Part shown: one piece after another, positions 20,002-25,207 of the stretch
How the letters are laid out: every line of letters starts with the position of its first letter
How positions within the stretch are numbered: the first letter of the stretch is position 1
Assembly: GCA_964462335.1 (NCBI GenBank)
Contig: CAYWYG010000012.1
Span: 1 to 25,207 of the forward strand
Direction of reading: 5' to 3'
DNA: 25,207 nucleotides
Source: JAPUDQ01 sp964462335
GTDB taxonomy: Bacteria > Patescibacteriota > Saccharimonadia > Saccharimonadales > Saccharimonadaceae
Position numbers and translations under genes: made by a program
Notes under the pieces: generated by a model
What the model saw: only the letters and a program-made list of their open reading frames with translations
Told to the model about the DNA's origin: nothing
Databases searched by the model: none

Positions 20002-22275
20002 TTAATACCGAGGTGATAGCTCTTTGCTAAACTGTACCGTCATCACCGGAGTTTGCGCGCCACGCGCGTACGGCGTCAAGAATGATTCTGGGCGCATTGA
20101 AAATGTTTCAGCACTCATTGATGCATCAATGCCGCCCTTGGTACGGGGGTTGATGAGCTTTTTTGCGATCACCGAGCCATTCACAACAAGCTGCTCTTTG
20201 CAGGTACCGTTGGCTTTAATCGCTGGTTTATTTGTACTTGGCGTGTCACCTGCCTCTGTGCACGTAGTAAATATACCGTTAGCCCCGCCCGCATAGTACA
20301 GACCGTCAATCTGCGTCACGCCCGCATTGACATTGATCCTGTTTGCAACTACCACGAGCGATGGTATTTCATCAAATACCCTATACCCCGATGTATCATA
20401 GGTTATATTACCAGCGATAGTTACTGTTTTACCCGGTGCATAGATCAATATATGATCATTGCGGTTGAGCGTACTAGCATTGATCGTAACGCCTGCTGCC
20501 GTCACCTGGTAATTACCACTCCCGTGCGGTAATGACCCGCCTCCAAACGTCGGGCTACTTGCCGGCACACTGCCTGCAAGTAGCGCTACATAGTCATTGA
20601 TGCAATGCTTCGATATATAGTGTCCATAAGGAACCGACACATTTGCAAACGTTAGTTGAGCAATCGGCGACATCATACCAGCTGAGGCAAAATTACTTAC
20701 GTCTCCTGTAGCAAACAATCCGTATTCGCCAAACGATCCGAATGCAGTACCAGAATTTGATCCCTTAAACCCTGCAACGTCGGCACATGGCTCCGCCATG
20801 CTTCCACCAGCTGACGCATCGCCACCCGATATGGCGATATACGGTGATTTTGTCACCACAGTACAGCCCAGAAAATCACGGTTATGCCACGGAAATGCAC
20901 CAAGAGCCGGCGTTTCATCGCGCGAGCGGATGCTCAGTACTCGACATATACGATCACCTGCTTGTAGGCCGACAGTCGATACGATAGATGATGATGGACT
21001 CACTCCTATTGATGTACTCGAAGCAGTAAACCTGCGATTAGGCAGCGACTCAATCTCTGTACATTCGACTCTGCCAGTTGTTCCTTCGGTGTAGTGTGCG
21101 CAATCAACATCTTCATTGAGACCACCGACAGTTTTTAGAAATGTTGCACCTGCAGGTATGATGATCTGTCTGACCGCAAGCGAGGTATCATTAGTTGCAG
21201 TTCCCGTTTTATTGACGACGAATGAAAAGGTTGCATTCGACCCAACGGGTATCGTAGCTGGAAATGTTATGCTCGGGGTAAGCTCATAGTCATATATTAC
21301 TTCTACGCATGCTTGTACGCTCGACTCAAGACCTGTTGTTGGATTTGAACCAGACGGATCGTATGCGATATATTGGCAAAACTTTTGGCCAGCAATCGCA
21401 TCAGGTGGTATCACAAATGTATTTATATTTATACCTGGATGTGGCCCTACAGAGAGCGTGATGGCGCCGCCACTACTCGCAACTGTCGCACCACTTTCAT
21501 TTCGCACTGTCCACCTCACGCCAGTTGCTTGGTTTGGTCCAGCATTGTTGATCGCATGCGAAAATTGCACGGTCGCACCAGGAATAGCCTTTGCACTATC
21601 CACGGACGATGTTGAATTTAGACTCCAGGTGGCAGGTGGCGGTGGCGGTGGCGATGAGGGAAGGCCAGGAAGTCCCCCTATTGGGTTTGCACACAGAACC
21701 TCCAAAACATACACAACCGTACCACCATTCCTAAAGACGAGAAGTGCTCTATTGCTGGGATAATAGTCCGAGCTAAAGAAATAGTCCGACGCTGTGCTCC
21801 CGCCATTGATCCTCCCTCGAAATGAGACCGTACCATACGCACGAGGGTTGGCACTGGACACGTATGTAATCGTGATATTGCTGTTGCTAAGCCGATTCAA
21901 AAGCTCTGACGAGCTACGGCTACCGATCATTGTATCGAGTATAAATCCTGCTCCGCTGCGTATTCTGCTGTCACCGCTCGCATACTGGGACATGAGCCAT
22001 GAGGCAAAATTAGCCTTGATAGCTGCTTGCGAGCCGCCGCTATACGCACTGCTACTTATCGCGGTTGGAAGCACGTTGTTTTGACCCGCACTAATCCCCG
22101 GCGTGTAACACCTGTACGACCATGCATAATCGGTCGTACAGGTATCACTACCCGTATAATAGCCTCGGCCATGATAAGCAGAAGCCTGCTGAGGGAGCAA
22201 GCTCACGCTCATAGAGCACACAGCAAACAGCAACACTGTACCGATATGATATCGAAACACACCTGATATTTTCAT
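20002..22275 (-). CDS. Large exported multidomain protein, candidate surface or pilus-associated adhesin
   Basis: 757 aa. Seen: a signal peptide (hydrophobic core about 11-27, cleavage after QQASA at residue 33); a first domain (34-200) with cysteines at 46, 56 and 195; a proline run (six Pro, 209-214) as linker; then about 215-330 with the look of a CARDB/DUF11-like beta-sandwich (ATVQFSHAINNAGPNQATGV); a similar module at about 335-500; and a C-terminal part (about 500-757) with an array-like stretch (GKTVTIAGNITYDTSGYRVF, VVVANRINVNAGVTQIDGLYY) resembling the polymer-forming domains of exported CPR proteins. No LPXTG motif or C-terminal helix is seen, so how it stays at the surface is unclear. 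It lies between the pil operon and a TPR gene, and overlaps the latter by an ATGA. A PilY1-like role is a guess from position only. Confidence 0.75.
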   Translation of the reverse strand: MKISGVFRYHIGTVLLFAVCSMSVSLLPQQASAYHGRGYYTGSDTCTTDYAWSYRCYTPGISAGQNNVLPTAISSSAYSGGSQAAIKANFASWLMSQYASGDSRIRSGAGFILDTMIGSRSSSELLNRLSNSNITITYVSSANPRAYGTVSFRGRINGGSTASDYFFSSDYYPSNRALLVFRNGGTVVYVLEVLCANPIGGLPGLPSSPPPPPPATWSLNSTSSVDSAKAIPGATVQFSHAINNAGPNQATGVRWTVRNESGATVASSGGAITLSVGPHPGININTFVIPPDAIAGQKFCQYIAYDPSGSNPTTGLESSVQACVEVIYDYELTPSITFPATIPVGSNATFSFVVNKTGTATNDTSLAVRQIIIPAGATFLKTVGGLNEDVDCAHYTEGTTGRVECTEIESLPNRRFTASSTSIGVSPSSSIVSTVGLQAGDRICRVLSIRSRDETPALGAFPWHNRDFLGCTVVTKSPYIAISGGDASAGGSMAEPCADVAGFKGSNSGTAFGSFGEYGLFATGDVSNFASAGMMSPIAQLTFANVSVPYGHYISKHCINDYVALLAGSVPASSPTFGGGSLPHGSGNYQVTAAGVTINASTLNRNDHILIYAPGKTVTIAGNITYDTSGYRVFDEIPSLVVVANRINVNAGVTQIDGLYYAGGANGIFTTCTEAGDTPSTNKPAIKANGTCKEQLVVNGSVIAKKLINPRTKGGIDASMSAETFSMRPESFLTPYARGAQTPVMTVQFSKELSPRY

Positions 22276-22787
22276 CGCTTCTCCTCCAATGTTTTGAGGG
22301 TTTCTTTGTACATATTGTAATCACTGCGCTCATCCGGATCTTCCGATGGAGCAGAGAGTTCAATTGCCTTTTTATACGCTTCGATAGCCTCAGCTTGTTT
22401 GCCGATCGTCGAGGCGAGAGAGCCTACTATCGCATAGTGCTCAGCAGTAGGATCGAGGCTCTGCAGTTCTTTTGCGGTCGCATACGCGCCCTGCACGTCA
22501 TCAGACAACTGCTGAGACACAATCAGCTGTTCGTATAGTGTGATTTTGTCCTTGCCCTCAGCACGCGCTAGTTTTGCTTTGAGCATGCCTGGCTGCTCTA
22601 CCTCCACACCATTCTGAGTTGCATTTTGTTGGCTACCGTTTTTAGGTGTCACAAAAAATTTTTGCCACACCACATACCCCCCCGCCCCGAGTATAAGAAC
22701 CCCTACAACAATAATCATTACTTTCCTGGATAACCATGCATGCCGTTGTGACTTTTCCGTCTCATTTGTCGATATAATTGCACTCAT
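22272..22787 (-). CDS. Membrane-anchored TPR protein
   Basis: 171 aa. Seen: a cytoplasmic N-terminus of about 22 residues, one membrane helix at about 23-43, a Gln/Asn-rich linker, then helical repeats at about 75-168 with a clear tetratricopeptide-like unit (YAIVGSLASTIGKQAEAIEA then YKKAIELSAP). TPR domains bind other proteins. Because the gene is followed with a 4-nt overlap by the 757-aa exported protein, a role in presenting or assembling that protein is a fair inference. The start has GAGGGAGA five nt upstream, and TATAAT stands about 24 nt before the ATG, so this transcript has a leader, unlike many others here. Confidence 0.82.
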   Translation of the reverse strand: MSAIISTNETEKSQRHAWLSRKVMIIVVGVLILGAGGYVVWQKFFVTPKNGSQQNATQNGVEVEQPGMLKAKLARAEGKDKITLYEQLIVSQQLSDDVQGAYATAKELQSLDPTAEHYAIVGSLASTIGKQAEAIEAYKKAIELSAPSEDPDERSDYNMYKETLKTLEEKR

Positions 22788-22811
22788 AATTCTCCCTCAC
22801 GTTTACGGATT

Positions 22812-22817
22812 ATTATA
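22812..22817 (-). promoter_or_regulatory. -10 box (TATAAT) for the TPR / exported protein operon
   Basis: A perfect TATAAT on the minus strand; the start would be near 22805, leaving about 18 nt that hold the Shine-Dalgarno sequence GAGGGAGA. No convincing -35. Confidence 0.5.
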
Positions 22818-22868
22818 CCCGCTTATGGTTATAATCGCTACTATTTTCTTATTACGAGCTCTATCTGT

Positions 22869-22874
22869 TAAAAT
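22869..22874 (+). promoter_or_regulatory. Extended -10 box (TGT TAAAAT) for ychF, leaderless
   Basis: TGTTAAAAT (22866-22874) ends 6 nt before the ATG at 22881, so transcription would start at the start codon. TTCTTA at 17 bp is a weak -35. A second possible -10 (TATAAT, 22830-22835) would give a leader of about 40 nt. Confidence 0.5.
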
Positions 22875-22880
22875 CAGCAT

Positions 22881-23957
22881 ATGAGTCTATCAATAGCTAT
22901 CATCGGTCTGCCAAACGTCGGAAAATCGACGCTTTTTAATGCGCTCACTGATGCGGGGGCGCTGGCGGCAAATTATCCGTTTGCGACGATCGAGCCCAAC
23001 ACAGGCATTGTCCCCGTCCCCGACGATCGATTGAACGTACTCCAAAAAATGTATTCAGCCGAAAAAGTCATCCCTGCCACCGTCACGTTCGTCGACATCG
23101 CCGGCCTCGTCGCTGGCGCAAGCACTGGAGAAGGTCTCGGCAATCAGTTCCTCGCCAATATCCGCGAATGCGATGCCATCGTTCACGTCGTGCGAGCCTT
23201 TCACAACGATGATATCCTCCGCCACGCTGACGCTCCGATCGACCCCGTCGCCGATATCGACATCATCAATACCGAGCTTATACTTGCCGACATACAGACG
23301 ATCGACAAGCATATCCCGAAACTTCAAAAAGAGGTTAAATCCAACCCCGCCAAACGAGCAGAGCTAGAATATCTGCTCGAGATTAGAGAAACCCTCAATA
23401 CCGGATCCATTCCAAAATCTAAAATCCAAAATCTAAAATCTACTTTGCAGCTTCTGACTTCCAAACCCGTCATCTACGCGTTCAACATCGATGAAGCGGG
23501 ACTGACAGATGAGAAATTGCGATCCCAGATGAAATCGCTCGTTACCCCAGCCGACGCCATCTTTGTCTGCGCCAAACTCGAAGAAGAATTACGCGGTCTC
23601 GATGAAACTGACGCCGCTGAGCTACTGACCAGTTACGGCGTGGAGGAGTCAGGTCTAGCCCAGCTCGCCCGCGCCGCCTACCACACACTGGGTCTGCAAA
23701 GCTACCTGACGGCTGGCCCCAAAGAAGTCCGCGCCTGGACGATCCCGCGGGGTGCGACTGCACCAGAAGCCGCCGGTGTCATCCACACCGATTTTGAACG
23801 TGGCTTCATCGCTGCAGAAATCGTCGATTACCATGATCTTATAACCGCTGGCTCCGAAGCAGCCGCAAAAGCCGCCGGCAAACTCCGCACTGTCGGCCGC
23901 GACTATGTCATGCAAGAACACGATATCGTTGAATTTCGCTTCAATGTGAAGAAATAA
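22881..23957 (+). CDS. ychF: Ribosome-binding GTPase/ATPase YchF (Obg family)
   Basis: 358 aa, normal for YchF/OLA1. It binds ribosomes and hydrolyses ATP or GTP; in bacteria it affects translation and stress responses. Seen: G1 GLPNVGKST (9-17), switch region NYPFATIEPN (31-40), G3 DIAGLVAGAS (72-81) with GEGLGNQFL, a coiled-coil insertion (about 130-190), the G4-equivalent FNIDE (201-205) and the C-terminal TGS domain (about 275-356; SYLTAGPKEVRAWTI, IHTDFERGFIAAE). Residues about 177-187 are coded by a perfect heptamer repeat in the DNA. No Shine-Dalgarno sequence is seen. Base composition rises towards the 3' half. Confidence 0.97.
   Translation: MSLSIAIIGLPNVGKSTLFNALTDAGALAANYPFATIEPNTGIVPVPDDRLNVLQKMYSAEKVIPATVTFVDIAGLVAGASTGEGLGNQFLANIRECDAIVHVVRAFHNDDILRHADAPIDPVADIDIINTELILADIQTIDKHIPKLQKEVKSNPAKRAELEYLLEIRETLNTGSIPKSKIQNLKSTLQLLTSKPVIYAFNIDEAGLTDEKLRSQMKSLVTPADAIFVCAKLEEELRGLDETDAAELLTSYGVEESGLAQLARAAYHTLGLQSYLTAGPKEVRAWTIPRGATAPEAAGVIHTDFERGFIAAEIVDYHDLITAGSEAAAKAAGKLRTVGRDYVMQEHDIVEFRFNVKK
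23413..23440 (+). repeat. Heptamer tandem repeat (YAAAATC x4) inside ychF
   Basis: Four perfect units alternate CAAAATC and TAAAATC, i.e. two copies of a 14-bp unit, at 23413-23440. The reading frame passes through and codes KSKIQNLKS in the region between the coiled coil and the G4 motif, where the family tolerates length changes. AT-rich repeats of this kind stand out against the 50-55 percent GC surroundings. Confidence 0.9.
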
Positions 23958-23972
23958 TCCCGCAAATTGAAC

Positions 23973-23992
23973 GCCCCTGCCGTAGCAGGGGC
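23973..23992 (+). terminator. Stem-loop after ychF
   Basis: GCCCCTGC (23973-23980), loop CGTA and GCAGGGGC (23985-23992): a perfect 8-bp stem 15 nt after the stop. No T-run follows on either strand, so it may stabilise the 3' end or end transcription only weakly. It is also downstream of the convergent sortase gene. Confidence 0.5.
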
Positions 23993-24048
23993 ACCCGTAG
24001 GTCGATCGGCGGCACACTCCCGCCTGTATCGGTTCGATTGAAGAGAAT

Positions 24049-24774
24049 TCACGGCGCCGAGATCGGCACCGCAATGAGCAGGCCCTCGGTCGTGTGCTGA
24101 CGTCCGTTCCAGTCTTGACAGGTCATGACGACCATGCGCTCCGGCTTGACTTTGCGCTGGTCATAGAGGTCATTGTCGTTGACATACCTCTCCCAATCAG
24201 CGTTCGGCACCACGGTCTGGAAAACGACACGGTAGTACCGCAGAGAGCCATCTGCCAGTGTCGCCTCGATCACCATACCGACTTTGTCAGTACGGGCGAA
24301 CGACTCCTTGAACACTGCGCTGTCGTCGTGGTAGGTATGCCCATCGATCAGCACTGTACCCTTGCCCGCACACGGCGTCGCACCGAGTGGCGACCAACCG
24401 AGGTTGCGGCGATCATCGGGATCACCGATGCTGCCGCCACTTGCCTTCAGTACTTCGACAGCTGCGTCGATACCGAGACCAGCGATACGGATGCGCACTG
24501 GACGACTGGGCCCCTCCACGCACGCCCGTGGTGATGCGGACAGTGTCGTTGATGTCGAGGTCGACGCTGCTGAAGGCATGGCGTTTGCCGACACTGGCAT
24601 CGATACAGTCGGAGCTATCCCTATGGTCGGGACTGTCGTCACCGTCGGCAACTCTACTGGTGCAGAGGCCGTAAAGAAACTCACAACGTTGCAGCCACCG
24701 ACCAGTACAAGAAGTATCGAGACTACCGACCAGATCGCTCGCCACGAACGGCGAGGGTGAGCATGACGAGGCAT
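24049..24774 (-). CDS. Sortase, membrane-anchored, class E/F-like
   Basis: 241 aa. Sortases cut a sorting signal between Thr and Gly and join the protein to the wall or to another subunit. Seen: one N-terminal membrane helix (about 13-34), a Thr/Ser/Pro-rich linker (40-85), then the catalytic barrel with H146 in DGHTYHDD, C219 in VVMTCQDW and R225 in NGRQH. These are the His-Cys-Arg triad, with only about six residues between Cys and Arg. The N-terminal helix ends LVGGC (C28), which could be read as a poor lipobox; a simple anchor is more likely. AAGGA lies about 11-12 nt before the ATG. One 60-nt line of the gene (24361-24420) counts 42 G/C, above the pilus region. The next gene upstream is a sortase substrate, so the two form an obvious pair. 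Confidence 0.93.
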   Translation of the reverse strand: MPRHAHPRRSWRAIWSVVSILLVLVGGCNVVSFFTASAPVELPTVTTVPTIGIAPTVSMPVSANAMPSAASTSTSTTLSASPRACVEGPSRPVRIRIAGLGIDAAVEVLKASGGSIGDPDDRRNLGWSPLGATPCAGKGTVLIDGHTYHDDSAVFKESFARTDKVGMVIEATLADGSLRYYRVVFQTVVPNADWERYVNDNDLYDQRKVKPERMVVMTCQDWNGRQHTTEGLLIAVPISAP

Positions 24775-24808
24775 TGCGTCGCCGTCCTTTCTCTTGAACC
24801 GAATTGTA

Positions 24809-24825
24809 CGCCGGTGCGTCCGGCG
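24809..24825 (-). promoter_or_regulatory. Hairpin next to the likely sortase -10 box
   Basis: CGCCGG/CCGGCG with a 5-nt loop is a perfect 6-bp inverted repeat. On the minus strand it is followed directly by TACAAT (24803-24808), the best -10 candidate for the sortase gene, about 30 nt before its ATG. It could be a binding site for a regulator or simply an RNA hairpin; the sequence does not decide. Confidence 0.35.
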
Positions 24826-24889
24826 AGCGACCCATTGACGGGTATGAGTATAATAATAACATGTTTTTAAAAATTTTACAATGAAGAAG

Positions 24890-24928
24890 CCCGGCCCTTA
24901 CCTCGCTGGATGCGAGGCAGGTGCCGGG
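24890..24928 (-). terminator. Long imperfect hairpin, probable terminator of the sortase-substrate gene
   Basis: Outer stem CCCGGC/GCCGGG (24890-24895 with 24923-24928) and inner stem CCTCGC/GCGAGG (24901-24906 with 24912-24917, loop TGGAT), with a partly pairable internal loop between them. On the minus strand a T/C-rich and then AT-rich stretch follows (CTTCTTCATTGTAAAATTTT). It lies about 70 nt after the stop of the substrate gene. Confidence 0.55.
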
Positions 24929-24929
24929 T

Positions 24930-24991
24930 GAATCAGATGCTCACTCTACGCCCCGTGGGAGAGGCATAGAAAAGCATGTGAGATCCGATTC
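24930..24991. repeat. Imperfect inverted repeat between sortase-substrate gene and its terminator
   Basis: GAATCAGATGCTCAC (24930-24944) and GTGAGATCCGATTC (24978-24991) are inverted copies differing by one base and one insertion. The 33-nt interval can itself form a small hairpin (TCT-CCCC with GGG-AGA near 24945-24962). Stacked against the adjacent hairpin at 24890-24928, this makes about 100 nt of continuous potential RNA structure. Confidence 0.6.
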
Positions 24992-24999
24992 ATCTCCTC

Positions 25000-25207
25000 T
25001 CAGGCGGTGGCCTGCTGGCGACGGCGCCAGACGACCAGACCAAGTCCGATCGCGCCACTGAACAGCAACGCGACCCCGCCCACCGGCCAGCCGCCGTCGT
25101 CGCCCGTCTGGGGCTTCGAGGTCGGAATGGTGCCGCCGCCAGACGGCGTCGTCGCGTACGACGAGTCGGTGACCACGTGGGTCGCCGTCTTGCCGTCGGC
25201 CGAGACG
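25000..25207 (-). CDS. Sortase substrate with C-terminal sorting signal (partial, runs off the right edge)
   Basis: Only the last 68 residues are in the window, frame set by the TGA at 25000-25002. Seen: a Thr/Ser/Gly-rich exported part (SADGKTATHVVTDSSYATTP), then PTSKPQTGDDGGWPVGG, a hydrophobic helix (VALLFSGAIGLGLVVW) and the basic tail RRRQQATA. This is the standard order of a cell-wall sorting signal: pentapeptide, helix, Arg-rich end. The pentapeptide is KPQTG (25102-25116) where LPxTG is usual. It is very GC-rich (41 of 60 bases in 25021-25080). It lies next to the sortase gene, which is probably the enzyme that anchors it. There is no start codon in the window. Confidence 0.85.
   Translation of the reverse strand, partial: VSADGKTATHVVTDSSYATTPSGGGTIPTSKPQTGDDGGWPVGGVALLFSGAIGLGLVVWRRRQQATA

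Noticed and set aside
24691..24711. Lipobox reading of LVGGC in the sortase N-terminus
   Set aside because: The -3 and -2 residues fit poorly, and a plain N-terminal membrane anchor is usual for sortases.
24881..24931. 16-codon plus-strand frame (MKKPGPYLAGCEAGAG) that could be a leader peptide
   Set aside because: It lies in the arms of the hairpin, and no plus-strand gene follows that it could control; chance is the simpler explanation.
1..25207. CRISPR array, insertion sequence, rRNA or toxin-antitoxin pair
   Set aside because: No regularly spaced repeats, transposase motifs, rRNA sequence or recognisable toxin-antitoxin genes were found by reading the sequence and frames.

Overview
The window most likely comes from a member of the Candidatus Saccharibacteria (TM7) or a close Patescibacteria/CPR lineage. 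The grounds are a very compact layout, the standard genetic code (UGA is used as a stop), a monoderm-type surface inventory (sortase, a sorting-signal protein, a type IV pilus locus with no secretin gene in view), and several proteins of CPR type (a signal-peptide protein with an NFQGRL motif, a 186-aa single-pass protein ending in a VLFWENLK-type tail). This placement is inference from gene content; no rRNA or marker phylogeny is available here.

Layout. 1-1.7 kb: the 5' end of a secreted protein (minus strand), a membrane-anchored hypothetical (plus), a 42-aa gene with its own promoter and terminator, and a divergent NrdR-like regulator. 1.7-3.9 kb: a minus-strand unit with tRNA-Thr, tRNA-Gly, a small membrane protein and a membrane family-2 glycosyltransferase. 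4.0-7.4 kb: tRNA-Asp and its terminator, a parvulin-type foldase and a PH-domain membrane protein (overlapping genes), tRNA-Arg(CCU), an enlarged nucleoside diphosphate kinase, and undecaprenyl-diphosphatase. 7.4-8.4 kb: a XerC/XerD-type tyrosine recombinase whose stop codon touches the stop codon of the next convergent gene.

8.4-20 kb is an almost complete type IV pilus locus, all on the minus strand. In transcription order: pilM-pilN-pilO-(78-aa membrane protein)-pilB-pilT-pilC, then pilA with its own promoter and a good terminator, then the prepilin peptidase pilD, then four minor prepilins in the order GspH/FimT-, PilV/GspI-, PilW/GspJ- and PilX/GspK-like. PilB would power extension and PilT retraction on the PilC platform. 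PilM/N/O would form the alignment complex. PilD processes the prepilins, and the minor pilins probably form the priming or tip complex. Upstream of this (20.0-22.8 kb) lies a two-gene unit: a TPR membrane protein and a 757-aa exported, proline-linked multidomain protein that is a candidate surface or pilus-associated adhesin.

22.9-25.2 kb: the YchF GTPase (with a heptamer tandem repeat inside the gene), then a GC-rich segment with a sortase and the C-terminal end of a sortase substrate (KPQTG motif, membrane helix, Arg tail), separated by a highly structured intergenic region.

A recurring pattern is a -10 box only 6-11 nt before the start codon of the first gene of many transcripts (the 42-aa gene, PH-domain gene, uppP, xer, pilM, ychF and others), which predicts leaderless or nearly leaderless mRNAs. 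Genes inside operons instead carry Shine-Dalgarno sequences or overlap their neighbours. No CRISPR array, insertion sequence or prophage was seen, and no gene-free stretch exceeds about 230 bases.
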